A stretch of DNA of 64,000 bases, taken from positions 65,472,108 through 65,536,107 of the forward strand of contig CM037782.1 in the NCBI GenBank assembly GCA_021229015.1, written 5' to 3'. The notes beneath the pieces are model-generated. The model was not told where the DNA came from and did not search any database. It was given only the letters and a program-made list of their open reading frames with translations. This DNA comes from Solen grandis. Lineage: Eukaryota > Mollusca > Bivalvia > Adapedonta > Solenidae. Positions 37,413-49,420 of this stretch are shown here, one piece after another. Made by a program: the position numbers and the translations under genes. Position 1 is the first letter of the stretch, and each line of letters opens with the position of its first letter.

Positions 37413-39495
37413 GTAAACTATCATTGAATGAGTTAAAATATTATTTAAATTTGAACTATTATCAACGAATGAGTTACAGTGACATATTTCCTTCATGTGT
37501 GCATATAATCATTGCATTTAACTTTTGACAAGGATAAGAGCTTATTTTCTTTAAAATACATCGGTTTATATGTTTGCATAAACAAAGTTTGATTTAGAGG
37601 AGTTAAAGGGCCAAAATTACATGTCTAAGATCCAGTTTAGATTCAGTTTCCATAATTAGCACAGGCTTACCTCCCTGTCAATAGCCTGTTTTTCAGCTTT
37701 AGTTATCCTGAATGAACTATACGCACGCAGGTCTTTTACCGTTGGATTATTTTTTTCATTATCAGATTTTTTTTGTTAGAAGAGCTAGGAATTGCATCAT
37801 TCGGAATTCGAAATATACCTTGTTAGACTGACAATCGCCGAGATGTGGTTAAATATAACACATACTTCAACATGGATGGCTGATTCAAAGAAAACCGATG
37901 GAATGTTTTTACATCCCCGCAAACGAATGAAATAGAATCAATCTGTCGGTTGGTTGGTCCTTCTGTCGGTCTGCCCGTCTGTATCTCAAAAAGAACTTTC
38001 TTTAGTAACCTTTTATTATAATTGACAAACTGGGACGTTTTCACTTTGTGGAAAGATATAGCCTTGATGTGCGTTTTGAGTAATCGCTGTCTGCAAAATG
38101 GAATGTTCTTAATTATTTTGTCAGGATTGGTATACTTTGTGTAAAGAGAAAGCTGCAATTCATTATATAGGTATGATAGGTTAAGATTATTAAAATAGAT
38201 ATAGATTGTCTCCAACACTGAATTCACTTCTAACTTTTAGCAGGTTTGTGATATCTAATTAAGTTTGAAACCTATATTGCGTGTGTGAGGGTAAAGCCTC
38301 GATAAACTGTTTGGGGTCTTATAGGTCAAGGTCATTGTTACTAATATTGCTTGCTGTCGGTAAATGGTATGCTTTCAATAGTTTTTGTTAGGAATGAGAT
38401 GTCATGATGCTGGTTAGGCCTGATAGGTTAAGGTCATTGATACAGAAAATAGATTGTCCTAAAACTAAATTTACTTTTTTTACTTAATTTTTATTTGATA
38501 TGAATATCGTAATAATCTAAGTTTAGGATATATAAAGCTTATTCGAATGTAAGCTTGAATATGCTGTTCAGGGTCTTATGAATAAAGACCAAGGTCATTG
38601 GTACTTTCATGAGACTTTTGTTACTACTTAATGTCTGTCCTCCATTTTTGTTCTATATATACCTTTTGTCAGGAATTGAATATCACCAAGCTTGCAAAAT
38701 GTATAGCCTATGTAAAGATAAAACTTTGTAGAGCTGTTGATTCAAGGTCACTGTTACAAAAATTTAACAACGCTTATCACGAAAAAAATATTTAAAACAT
38801 GGACATATTTCTCTTTTGTATGAAAGAATCATTTTAAGGTCCATGTTTGACTGGTTTTTCATGAGACCTGTTAAGTCACTACTTTCAACATTTAGAACAT
38901 ACTTCCATACTGCGAAAAAGCAGTATGTTGGTGGTTTAATTACCTTTTCGACAGTTCTAGTTAAAAAATATTTTTCATCTCAAACTTTTTGTGTAATTTA
39001 TTAAGTAAATCAGCTGCCTCATTTGAATCTAAATGGTCACCTTGTGGTCGATATTTGAAACGGAATAGTTTAAAGCATGTTTTTACCCATTCATAATAGT
39101 AAAATTAAAAACTTCTTGATGTTAACGTGACTAGTGAAGAACATGTATGCCTACAAGATGCTAAGTACAACTTTATGTTATAATTATAATATGTACAGTA
39201 AATGTGTGCAAGTAGTTCTTGTAATTTTTATTTAGTATGATAGACATAGGTCTTATTTTAAGGAGTAAATGATATATTTCGATGCAAATCTTTTACATTC
39301 AAGCTATATTTTACTAAAACTACACATAAAGTTTAATTTGTAAACTTAAGGGGAAAGGTTATCTGAATGAATTTGAGGCAAGGTTTCCTTCATACTCTTT
39401 ATTTAATTAATGTACGATTACGAGCTTGTACTATTCGCTATAAATCTGCAATAACAAAGCATGTTTATTTACTTTATTTACTATAAATCATTCAG
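37413..39495 (+). repeat. IFI44-like intron 2 with decayed 'aaggtcattg' monomers
   Basis: The 2.1 kb intron holds degenerate monomers from ~37930 to 38780 (ggtcaaggtcattgttac, ttgttaggaat-, tgatatc-type strings). They start with a ggttggttggtcc / cggtctgcccgtctg edge near 37945. The 134-codon minus-strand open frame at 37823-38227 runs through this repeat edge and has no domain, so it is not called as a gene. Confidence 0.55.
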
Positions 39496-39708
39496 GTCAT
39501 AACAAAACTGAGGAATGACATTGAGAATTACACGCCGTTACACACGATCGAATGTAAGGATGTCAACATCAAACACGTCAACATAATGTTGCTAGGTCCT
39601 ATTGGTTCAGGGAAATCAAGCTTCCTTAACAGTGTACGTTCTTCGCTACTTGGAAGAATAGACGACACTACAGTGGCTGGGTCTGCTGATAAATCTTTAA
39701 CAAAACTA
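39496..39708 (+). CDS. IFI44L: IFI44-like exon 3, P-loop exon
   Basis: 213 bases, 71 codons, phase 0 at both ends, acceptor ttcag and donor GTAAGT. Encodes VITKLRNDIENYTPLHTI, then a beta strand (HVNIMLLG), the Walker A/P-loop GPIGSGKSSFLN, and a serine/threonine-rich switch region ending SADKSLTKL. No stop or frame break. This is the strongest family signature in the gene. Confidence 0.95.
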
Positions 39709-40154
39709 GTAAGTCGATATAATAATATTCGAATAAGAAGTCGGAAAAGAAGATCACTGTAATGATTTTCGTTTTTTCTTCTTTTTTTTTATAGTGACAA
39801 TTTTTTATACATAAGAAGATTAATTCAAAATTACGAAAATATTGCTACATGATTGGCAATTGCAAAGTTATGAAACAGATTAAACCAAATGTGTACATAC
39901 TTAAACTGCAAATAAATAGTTGTGATATTTCTTTGTTGAGTAAACTGACTTGACTTGAAATATAATTTTGATTCAGCAAAATATCTCCTGATTAAGCGCT
40001 AACAAAGCTATAGTTATTTAGGAAAATATAAGCAGATAACAAACATTTTTTTTGTTTTGATGGGGTTTTAAAAGACAGCTTCATAACAGGTTAGAACCAG
40101 TAATAGAATATGGCCATATATACTATGCATGTGGTGTTCTTGTCATTATTTCAG

Positions 40155-40302
40155 TTCACGAGATATCCGGTTCCACTCACAAAGAAGAAAAAGGCCACTG
40201 AGGTTGAAGTTCAGTGATATGCGGGGGCTTGAAGACTCATATATAATGTCAGAAGAAAATGCCAGACTGTTTTTATTGGGGCATATATCAGACAGCATGT
40301 GG
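40155..40302 (+). CDS. IFI44L: IFI44-like exon 4, DxxG exon (frame broken)
   Basis: Acceptor tttcag, donor GTAAGA. Starts FTRYPVPLTKKK in the phase set by exon 3. The conserved LKFSDMRGLEDSYIMSEENA and the end GHISDSMW are in another frame. The exon is 148 bases; 147 would restore phase 0 on both sides. The extra base is most likely in the AAAAA run at ~40188. DMRG corresponds to the G3 motif. Confidence 0.85.
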
Positions 40303-40307
40303 GTAAG

Positions 40308-40520
40308 AACTTCTGTCTGTCACAGGGTGTCCAGAAAGCTAAATGATAAACGCACTGGCTTTTCATTCATGCAACCCGAGTTTGATCCCAGGTCGGTCTA
40401 TGTTTGAATGTGATTGTTAGCCTCTTCGGACACGTAGGTTTTCTTCGGGTACTCCAGTTATCTTCTACACCATGTACAACGCAAACGTCACAAGCAGTGC
40501 AACCGAGAAAAAAAGGCGTT
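40308..40520 (+). mobile_element. tRNA-derived SINE fragment in IFI44-like intron 4
   Basis: The tRNA-like head has an A-box-like segment (gctaaatgataaacgcactgg) and a B-box-like segment (cccgagtttgatcccagg). It is followed by ttcggacacgtaggttttct and cgggtactccag, a conserved central block common to invertebrate SINEs. It starts only a few bases after the exon 4 donor. The poly-repeat tail is unclear. Confidence 0.65.
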
Positions 40521-40809
40521 GTCTCTCTAAAAAATTGTTGTTAAGAAAATAAACTAATCAATCGAAGGGTTACCCCGTCCCTATGGTAGGATATTTTTAA
40601 ACACTTGGATATTAACACCTTAAATCCTTTTACTGATAAAAATGTAAAAGTGTGTTTCAAAATAACTTTTTATATTTTTCAAAAAACATTTTTATCAAAG
40701 CCAAAGTCTAATGTGTGTGATGTTATGGAATTTAATAATCATGTATATATACGCTTAAAACACACATTCATTGAAATGTGAATGTATATGTTATCTTTCG
40801 CATGATAAG

Positions 40810-40984
40810 TTTGAAGGTACCGACGTGTCAGTGGATGAAAGCACACCAGGATATATCAAGTCTCCAAAACTAGATGATCGAACCATGTGTTGCGTCATAG
40901 TTATAGATGCAACAAAAGTTGATCTGATGAATAAATCAGTCGTAACGAACATCAAAGGCGTCAAAACTGTCATGGATATGATAA
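40810..40984 (+). CDS. IFI44L: IFI44-like exon 5
   Basis: Encodes FEGTDVSVDESTPGYIKSPK, then CCVIVIDATKVDLMNKSV, the hydrophobic strand before the G4 region, ending GVKTVMDMI plus one base. Donor GTAACT. The acceptor gataag lacks a strong pyrimidine tract but is the only AG in phase. Frames read past both ends are not coding; the ATG at 40771 lies in the intron. Confidence 0.85.
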
Positions 40985-41391
40985 GTAACTACATTCTCTC
41001 TGCCTCTTTGTCAAACAGATTGTTACATTAGATTGAGTTTATTTTATGGTGGATAGAACGGTCCATTTTTTTTACAATGTATAGTTCCTTTGACAAGAGT
41101 TCTGACCTGTATCGGTTATATGGATAGGATATGTGCTGTTTCTAAAGGCAATAAGACTAAGGCATCATATTTGTCTGAAAGTTTTTCAAAATAATATCAT
41201 TTATTTTTAATTTAGATATTTCATTGAAGATTTTATCATCAAATTCTTTTCAAAAGGTTCAGCTATGTAATATGCACCTACGTTTATCATATTTTAGATC
41301 ATCGATGACTTATTTTGAAATATGCCCATATAACACTATACATTAAAAAAGGCTTTTTCGTGATAGTTTTTTGATCATGTTACACTTTCAG

Positions 41392-41501
41392 ATATCAAAT
41401 ATGTTGTCCTGTTAACAAAGATTGACCAACTCTGCACATTTACGGATGAAAAAGTGTCCAATGCCTTTAAAAGTCCCTCGGTAGAAAAATGCGTTTCCAA
41501 G
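41392..41501 (+). CDS. IFI44L: IFI44-like exon 6, TKxD exon
   Basis: 110 bases, acceptor acactttcag, donor GTATTG. Encodes IKYVVLLTKIDQLCTF followed by TDEKVSNAFKSPSVEKCVSK. TKID is the guanine-specificity (G4) motif. It joins exon 5 (phase 1) and exon 7 (phase 0) without a break. Confidence 0.93.
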
Positions 41502-42282
41502 GTATTGTTTTTGCTTATTTTTCAAATGCAAATTCGGTTTTTACACCAAAAAGCCATTTAATGAATAGATCACAGAAAATAATAGCATTTTAGTAATTCT
41601 AATCCGTCGGCAAGGATTTCACAATAAATAAACAAAGTTGAAACCACAACTTTGAGCAATCTTAAGTAAATAGTTTGATTGCCTTTTTATATATAACATT
41701 GTACCACATTTGTCGTAATTCTTGAAATTATGTCAAATAAAACCAAAATATTTTAATAGCTAAAATTACATTCATTGATCTTCCCAAACGTCAACGAAAA
41801 TATGTCAATTTCTGCGCCTGACGTGACGATTATTTACAAAAGTACTAAACGTTATGATTTAATTGTTAAGATATTGCTATATGTTCTTAAAGATTATCAG
41901 TACCGTTACTCAAAAACTAATCATATCTTATCCTGCCACCCTTTAATAAAGCTTTGAATAAAAATTGACAAAATCTGTACTTTTCTAGTATTTCCGAATT
42001 TTATTATGTTATCTATTGTAACAAGAGCTGACAGAGAATGATCACTTTTCCGTCCTCTGTCCGTCACATTGTTTCGGTTACGCTTCAGCAGGTGACGCAT
42101 GTGTTTCAGAGAACACTCGTATAAAATATATATATATAACTTCAAGGATTATTGTTCACAATGTTTCCCCATCAATAGCATGTTGTATATGTCATGACTT
42201 ACAAACAGTCGGCTTTATTCGATTCATATATTGCTCTTTGAAGCTTATAACGGTTTTATACTTACAAATACTTTTTTCTTAG

Positions 42283-42510
42283 GTTTCCGAACTTTATGGA
42301 ATACAACGAAACAACGTTTACCCTTTGAAGAATTATGAATCAGAGATGACAACAAACGATGAGATGGATGCAATCATTTTGTTTACATTGAACGAGATCA
42401 TAAATAAGGCGGAATATTCTTTAGTGAATCAATATGGGAAACTCAAGCATGGATCTGATTTGAAACTTTGGAGATCGATCATAGACTGGAGTTCTCAATA
42501 TAAAGTATGA
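42283..42510 (+). CDS. IFI44L: IFI44-like exon 7, C terminus
   Basis: 228 bases including TGA, acceptor ttttttcttag. Encodes VSELYGIQRNNVYPLKNYES, then the helical end DEMDAIILFTLNEIINKAEY and a tail of ~30 residues. The 'GI.RN.V.P.KNY' block is characteristic of the family's C-terminal end. The 3'UTR is probably downstream to about 42920, where an AATAAATAAATA string occurs. Confidence 0.92.
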   Translation, partial: VSELYGIQRNNVYPLKNYESEMTTNDEMDAIILFTLNEIINKAEYSLVNQYGKLKHGSDLKLWRSIIDWSSQYKV

Positions 42511-43140
42511 TAGTGACACAACAAAATAATCAATATCTTCATTGTTAACTTAAATATATGCTGTCTTTAAAAGACAAGAGAAACACTGAAATATACATAT
42601 CAATTTATTGCAACTCCCGCTATTTCCTTTCTGTGAATATTTTAATATAAAATATGATTTAAAACAGCAACTGTCTTTCTTTTTAAATATAAAATATTTT
42701 CAAAACACACACAGCATTATTTCAAATTACAAATGTTATTACAAATTCAGTATATAAAAGTCACATCAACAGGTGACATTCACGTTTATTTTAACGTCCT
42801 TCGTTTTGTGATCATTAATTTAAAAATGTCATCAATGATGTCAATTAAGATGTTGTCACCAAAACGTTAACTAATAATATGAATGATGTAACATTGCAAA
42901 TTCCAGATGTGAATAAATAAATAGAGAATACTATGTCAGTTTGAATGAAGATAAGTTTATCCTGCTTAGAAACATATTTTCAAAGCCGAAAGGAATAAAC
43001 TTATCTTTATTCATCTCGAACCTGGTATCCTATCATTTCAAAGCAATACACAGGTAAAACATGAAAAGAAAAAAGAAGCTGAAAGAAACTCTTAATGGAC
43101 TTCCCCTAGAATACACTAATCTTTAGATTTCATCCGATCA
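42511..43140. other. Intergenic sequence between the IFI44-like copies
   Basis: AT-rich, including the presumed 3'UTR of the first gene. No exon, tandem array or element end was recognised. Confidence 0.5.
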
Positions 43141-43149
43141 CACGACCTT

Positions 43150-43220
43150 CAACTCCGTGACGTCATACATGTAGTAAACAAGAAAGAAGTCGCGGATGAC
43201 GTCAGAGTATATAAAAATCA
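43150..43220 (+). promoter_or_regulatory. CRE pair and TATA box upstream of the truncated IFI44-like copy
   Basis: TGACGTCA occurs at 43158-43165 and 43197-43204, and TATATAAAA at 43208-43216. This spacing fits an ATF/CREB-type promoter. The surrounding sequence is not a type A or B unit. It may be the promoter of the damaged paralog or of an unannotated transcript. It is inferred from motif spacing only. Confidence 0.4.
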
Positions 43221-43560
43221 CGAATGAGTATAGAGCTAATTTTATTCAAAAGGCAGTTTATACCACAATGCGTGTCTGGTGATAGGGAAAAAATGTTATT
43301 GTATTTTTATCTCCCCACACCACGTTTTATATCGTTCAAATTCAACGTCCAAACGTCAAGACGATCGCACGGCGGCGACGTTACTGATACTGATAACGCA
43401 AAATTTATGTCAAGCATTATTTATGACAATTTGAAAATAATAAGATTTACAATTATTTAAATTTGCAGACGGTCACACACACATATACCAATTACTAATT
43501 ACTGTAAAAGAAAATCCGTATCTCTTTGAATTTTATTGCTTTATTTTAATTTATAAAATC

Positions 43561-44311
43561 ACTGGCAAAAATACCCTACATGCAAATCTACTTTTACTTG
43601 GACCAGTAGGAGCGGGAAAGTCCAGTTTCGTAAACACTGTGGTCTCTGTGTTTCGAGGAGAAATGTTCAAGGCAGCACATAGTGGGAATGCTACAAAAAG
43701 TGAAACAATACGTGTGAGTGGAAAATGATTTTAGAAAAGGTTTTTGTTGTCGATATGAACTTTTTCTTTTCTGCATTTTTCTTGTTTATTTGTATAAAAT
43801 ACAGGTAAACATTAATATGAAATCACAAACACAAGTCGAATATAATTATAATATATCTAATAGATTAAGGAATAAGCACATAATTTTAACAAAATAATTA
43901 AAAATATTTGTCCAGATATATTATCTTAGGGAAAAGGCATATTAAATCAACAAAATAAAATAAAATATTTGTCAAAAAAAAACAAGAAATAAAAAGGCCT
44001 CATGTTGAATAACAATAATGCTGAAACTTTTAAAGATTGCTGAATATGATTCTGGATAAACTGGATTTTCTTTTCAAAAGAACCTGAAGAGATATGACAT
44101 CCGAAAATACCTCTTTAGATATTAGATATTAGAACTATTAAGTATCCGTCAGCTCATTTTTTTTCCAGTTCAACAGATACAAAATTAAGCTCAGAGACAA
44201 GAAAGACCTACCTATTAGACTTTGTGACATGCGTGGTCTGGAGGATGATTGTCTCATTACAGAAGAAAATGCAAAACTTTTGTTAAAGGTCATATTGGAG
44301 AAAACATGGAG
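43561..44311 (+). pseudogene. Truncated second IFI44-like copy (two exons)
   Basis: Exon a (about 43561-43713, donor GTGAGT) encodes LLLLGPVGAGKSSFVNTVVS and ends SGNATKSETIR. It matches exon 3 of the neighbour, but its 5' third is not recognisable and no acceptor AG is seen. Exon b (44169-44311, acceptor ttccag, donor GTGAGC) encodes FNRYKIKLRDKKDLPIRLCD, MRGLEDD and ITEENAKLLLK, then needs one more base (AAA run at ~44284) to read GHIGENME. No equivalents of exons 1-2 or 5-7 were found downstream to 46,500. It is a tandem duplicate, decayed or partly misassembled. Confidence 0.75.
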
Positions 44312-46535
44312 GTGAGCTGAAACATTCACTTTATGTACAAATCGTTTTGCTAGATTGTATTTTTTGTAAACATAATATCTTATTGTATGTACAGAATCAT
44401 TTTCTTAGACAATTGTGTTAACTTCGACTTTATCTGTTAGATATATGACGAAATCCTTCATTTTTCAGTTACAGTTACATCTTATAAATGGACAGGTATA
44501 AACAACCTTTGTTTCCTTTATTACTGGTAAGATCATGTCGAAATCAAGAGCAAATAAATCAAATTATGGTAATCCATTTATTTCCTTTTTATAGAAAAAA
44601 ATATACTAAAGGACTGAACATGCACGTCTGTAATATATGTTTTTCCCACGAAAACAAAATATGAATGATAACATCAAATATATATTACATATGTACATTA
44701 TAAAACATATAGCTAACAACTGAAAATATTCAAAATGTTAAAAAAGCTATGTATATAATCAGATAATATGTGTTTTCATTGTAAACACGTATACTTATCC
44801 GAAACCCTGCTACTTAAAAGTCCTTAAGTATATTTAGCAAATCTTATCCAAAATGTAACTTCGTGTAAAACGCCAATGCCACAAAGTGGTATTGTCAAAC
44901 AAGACAGATGATATCGCGTATTATCAATTACCACAACCGTCGCATGGAGTAACAACGTTGATTATAGTTCTGGAGTAGATTCTTGTAGATTTGTCCATTC
45001 CAGATTAAGTCTGGCTGGTTGATAGTTTGTTGTACAGCGCAAGTGCTTCTAACAGTGCGATTTAATAATCCTAGATCAATACTAAAAACATAAACCTAGA
45101 AATGGAAACAGGTTTAAAATACTGAATAAAAGTGATTTTAATTGTTATGATACAAATCCTTAAACAAGCAAATTTTAAATTAGACGCAATTCTGCTTGAC
45201 GTATGCCAGCGATGATTAACCCGACGGTAATTCCATGTAGATAACTTTGTCATTTCGTGTTTATCTTAAGTTTTGATTCAATCCATCAGTAGGAGTTCCA
45301 CCGCATCACATTCCTGCACCTTAACGACATCTTAGCGACGTCAATATAGTCCGTCAACGTCAACATTGTTTTCAATCGGCGGCCATTTTGTTTGTTTATA
45401 AAAGATTTTTTTCCTGATTTGACGTCATAATAGACGATAAACAATTGAGAAAATAAAATCAAGGTGCTCGACACACTCTTGTCTATTTTAGCCACTGTCA
45501 TTGCGTCAAGTTATGAAATTGACACGGTTACAAAATTCGAATCGGCAGGATGTGTAAAAGTTTACCAGAGAGGGAGAGAGAGAAATTTTGTATGCTGCAT
45601 TTTGGTTGTGATCTGCATTTCATTAACATGGGATAATATTCCGAATTACTCCCTAAAAAGGTCATGGAGTTACTTTTTTTTTATCTTTTCCACTCATAAT
45701 TTACATTATTTTTGTACATCAAGAAAATTGTTAAAATATGCTGGGAATGATGTAAATGCATGCAATTTCTCTCGCTCTCCCTCTTTCTTTATATTTCATT
45801 TAACTGATCGACATATCTTTTCCCATAAATAGATATCAGTGCAGTCTGTGAATAACACAGAAACATGCAAAAACACGTTTATCACAATGCTTAAACAGAG
45901 AGAGTGTGTGTGTCATTGAAGGTTTTAAAAGGAGTGAGGATCAGCAAGAAAAAATGCAAATGCATAAGACTTAAATATTTATATTTGAAGAGAAATCATT
46001 TGTGAAATTTAAGTTGGTTTTTAATGTAAATTTACATTGACTTTGATGTACTTATCTATGCAACAATCTTCATTTACACACACACAACTCCATTCCCTTT
46101 CCTTTTTTGATTAAAAGAGTAGGGACCTGTTTGTGGTTCCGCTGCCCATCAGTAAACCCATTTTTAATGATGCCCTTAATTATTTCATTTTCATATACAG
46201 TATAGCTTTAAACCTATACATCTTCCCAAGTACAGCCACTAAAGTACTGGTTCAGCCAATGAACATGAAAGTTGTAAGAACTTGTTCCTAACTAGAGAAC
46301 TAACAGTATTGAAGTATAAACCTATGAATCTGTTTATCTAGTTTTTTCTGTATATTGTGTAGATTTCATATACAGCAAAAAACATTATTTTTTAAGCTTA
46401 GATGAGTGACTGCCAGATAACTTTCAAGAGCATTTAATTGTTTGCATTTTTCTTTTTGGAGTATTTAATTGTTTGATTTAAATTTTCTTTTTGGGAATTT
46501 TAATGTATTGATCTTGAGTATATAAGAGTATATAA
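44312..46535. other. Non-coding region after the truncated copy
   Basis: AT-rich. A single CRE (gacgtcat) lies near 45421 beside a ggcggccattttg string. Open frames up to 122 codons (45464-45832) show low-complexity composition and no domain. The missing 3' exons of the paralog were searched for here by motif (TKID, KNY) and not seen. Confidence 0.5.
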
Positions 46536-46584
46536 GGCTTCTCTCTCTAAGGCTTCTCTCTCTCTCTCTCTCTCTCTAAAGGCT

Positions 46585-46613
<29 letters not shown>
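46536..46613. repeat. (TC)n microsatellite
   Basis: Three TC runs separated by (t/a)aaggcttc interruptions; the longest is ~26 nt. Confidence 0.95.
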
Positions 46614-46615
<2 letters not shown>

Positions 46616-48240
46616 ACACACATTGAATGATGACACAATATATTTTAGTTGTTTAGTGATATTCTAAGATTACATTTAAGATATCACAAATAATTTCAAC
46701 ATTCCGCAACGTCTGGCTTTGAAATGAGAGCATACACTTTTGTCTGCTTTCTGCAATCTGAAAAGAAGTAATAATGATCATTAGTATGAATCACTTATAA
46801 CATGCTCACATCTTCAGTGCAAATATTTAACTGAAATATAAACTTTAACCCAGATTTATTCCAAATTCCAACACTACATGAGGTGAAATACCATCAAATT
46901 AGAGTAATATTCTCATTTATTCTTTTTCAAACATTATTGTTCATTGACATTTTTTTTTCCTTCACCACAACTGTCACTGTAAGTAATATTGCTTGTTTCA
47001 CATGTGTTGTGTGTATGACCTGTCAAGCACAGACTACAACTTCACTTAATAAGTAAAATACACTTAATACAGTACATTTAAATTGATTTGTGGTCTTTTC
47101 TCTTTCAAAGATAAAGAAAGCTTAACACTGTGGAAAATAAATGTGTGCTCAGGACTCTCTCTCTGTTTTGGGGGAACAGTACCTCTACCTTCATAAGGGG
47201 GAATTTTCGTGTTATTTTCTCCTGTTGGGGGAATTTTAAGCAGTTTTTGCTGCACATACTGCAGTAATTATATAAGTAAAAATGTAAAAATGTCCTGTCT
47301 AGTATTTAAAAACTGAAATGAAAATCAAATGATGTACAACAATCTACCACTTGACCATATTTGTTATTTATGTGAACTCTTACATTTTTGTTTGTAGGTG
47401 GAATTTTGCTTGAAAATTTGAAAGGGGGGGGGGGAGACATACGTTTTGGCTGGGGGGAACGGTGCCTTATACAGGTACTAAACAATCGAGGGCCCCTTTT
47501 GCTTTGCAGATATTTGTAGTTTACATGAAAATCATTGTTGTTAATTTTTCCTACTTTGCATAAGCATTCTTGTCTTGAAACATTTTTTTCAGGATCATCT
47601 CGTTTTGGTTTATTTCTCTCTTAAGTTTAGTAAATAATATACATTGCATGCCTTATATAAAGAACTTTGTTATTAATTTTTAATTTCATTTTTAGAGACA
47701 TGTGCAGAATAATTTCCATGGAAAATGATGCATTTTTTTCATCTTTATCTTACCTTCACATAATAATGTTGTGTGACTATTTCACCATGGTTTTGTTTCA
47801 CAAATTTTGATTTGGACCTACAAATAACACGGAGGTACATCTAGGTTTTCACATCTCTGCAAATAATGATAAAAATGCTAATTTATGCAAACTTCTATTA
47901 ATTTTTCACTAGTAAAAACTTCTAGATTAGGAAAAAGAAACCATGCATGCATAATATGAATTGTCAGAGTTGGTTTTTCTTCATGATAAAAAGTCATGGT
48001 TAAGATTATGTCACAAAAAGGCACCTGAAAAAAAAGGAAGAAAAAGAAGAAAAAAAAATTCCAGACAAACTGGGGAGGGGGAAAAGGGCCTTTGTTATCA
48101 GGAAAATTCAACAATTTGACTTATAAGTAATTTAGAACTCAGAATTTTCAATAAGGATTTGCAATGTATTTTTGTATATATTGCTATATAAAAAAGATTC
48201 AAATAGCATACTCATAAGATAATTTTCATGGATATATAAA
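46614..48240. other. Intergenic, simple-sequence patches
   Basis: AT-rich with a poly(G) run near 47425-47435 and A-rich purine tracts near 48030-48060. No exon of the ERK gene or other coding region was recognised on either strand. Confidence 0.5.
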
Positions 48241-49004
48241 CAAGAGGGCCAAGATGGCCCTGTGTCATTCACCTGAGTAAGATTGCTGTGTTAAGCATGA
48301 TGACAAAAAATGTGGCATCTAAAGTGTTTTTCTAACATTGGACTAAGTGACCTAGATTTTGATCCTACCTGAATTTGCACTCAACTTGGAATTCATGCAG
48401 TCATCATTCTTATTAAATTTAATGAAGACTAGTGCAAAAATGTAGGCCCCTTAAGTGTTCACAAGATTTTTCTAAAGTTTGTCCTGGTGACCTACTTTTT
48501 GACCCCATGTGGCCCAGTTTTGAATTCATCCCAGATTTGATGTAAACAAATATTCTGACCAAGTTACATTAAGGTTAGGCTAAAACTGTAGCCTCTAGAG
48601 TGTTCACAAGTTATTTCTAAGATTTGACCTGGTGACCTAGTTTTTTACCCCATGTGACCCGATTTCAAACTCATCCAAGATATCATGTAGACAAACGTCC
48701 TGACCAAATTTCATGAAGATTGGGCCAAAACTGTTGCCTCTAGAGTGTTCACAAGGATTTTCTAAGATTTGACCTAGTGACCTAGTTTTTGACCCAATTT
48801 TAAACTCATCCGCCATAGCATAAAGACGAACATCCTGACAAAGTTTCATGATTTTTGGGCCTTAAATGTGGCCTCAAGCATGTCCACAAGGTTTCATTAA
48901 TATTTGACCTGGTGACCTAGTTTTTGACCAAACGTGACCCAATTTTGAACTCATCCACGATATCATTTACACAAACATCCTGACCAAATTTTATAAAGAC
49001 TTCC
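48240..49004 (+). repeat. 'agggccaagatggccct' element with ~140 bp monomers, 3' truncated
   Basis: Begins acaagagggccaagatggcc, then ctgtgtcattcacctgag, and contains about five monomers of ~130-145 bp (gacctggtgacctagttttt; catcctgaccaaatttcatg; gcctctagagtgttcacaag). It breaks off inside a monomer at ~49004, where a retroelement-like sequence starts. A second, fuller element of this kind lies at 54,760-55,915. Confidence 0.75.
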
Positions 49005-49420
49005 GGTTCCGGTTAAGAGGAAAACAACAATGAATTTTCGGGGCTAAAAAAATACGGTAAAGGTACATATATATGGACTTGTGTAGGAAACAAATCTAGA
49101 GGCATGTTTCTTGAATACTAGTGACTTATGCTTAGAGTTATCTAAACCAAATAAACGCGGCTTTTTGAGTTTTAGAATGTTTTTGCTAAAACTGATTGGA
49201 TTCGGACCGGGTGGGGTGATGGTCTATTTTCACTAGTCTACAACTTCAGTTGTGTTCAATTGTGTTCAAATGTGTTGATTGCGTAAATTGTGTACACATC
49301 AATCGAGAACTGTCTTTAATACCTTACATAACGGTCTGGTCGTCACGCATGACTGCTTTAAAGTGAAACGTTGATTGTCAGCACGAATGCACGGATTTTT
49401 ATTGAGCACTTGTACATACA
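49005..49420 (+). mobile_element. Presumed 5'UTR of a LINE-type retroelement
   Basis: Starts ttccggttccggttaagagg at the break in the monomer array and runs to the ATG at 49421. A unique 5' junction against a known monomer suggests the true 5' end of an insertion. No similarity to the surrounding repeats was seen. Confidence 0.45.

Larger units (their letters stand above)
36744..42510 (+). pseudogene. IFI44L: Interferon-induced protein 44-like GTPase gene, seven coding exons, two apparent frameshifts
   Basis: Spliced gene whose product belongs to the IFI44/IFI44L family of GTP-binding, immune-inducible cytoplasmic proteins, often expanded in bivalves. Coding exons: 36744-36759, 37337-37412, 39496-39708, 40155-40302, 40810-40984, 41392-41501 and 42283-42510. 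All have GT-AG borders; the acceptor of exon 5 (gataag) is weak. Visible motifs are MGGQQ at the N terminus, WRNMFDWNDLSK, P-loop GPIGSGKSSFLN, DMRGLED (G3), FVIDATK-like VIVIDATKVD, TKID (G4), and the C-terminal VYPLKNY...YSLVNQY region ending in TGA. The frames of exons 3 and 5-7 join cleanly. Exon 2 is one base short (in CCCCC) and exon 4 one base long (in AAAAA), each breaking the frame. This is either a recent pseudogene or two homopolymer errors in the assembly, so a functional gene is not excluded. Confidence 0.85.

Noticed and set aside
37823..38227. 134-codon minus-strand frame as a nested gene
   Set aside because: It crosses a repeat edge with a GRPTEGPTNRQ-like stretch derived from a CGGT/CCGTC-type repeat, and has no domain or conserved copy.
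40771..40809. ATG at 40771 as the start of a separate gene
   Set aside because: The frame is simply intron 4 running open into exon 5. The coding part matches the IFI44-like order and phase.
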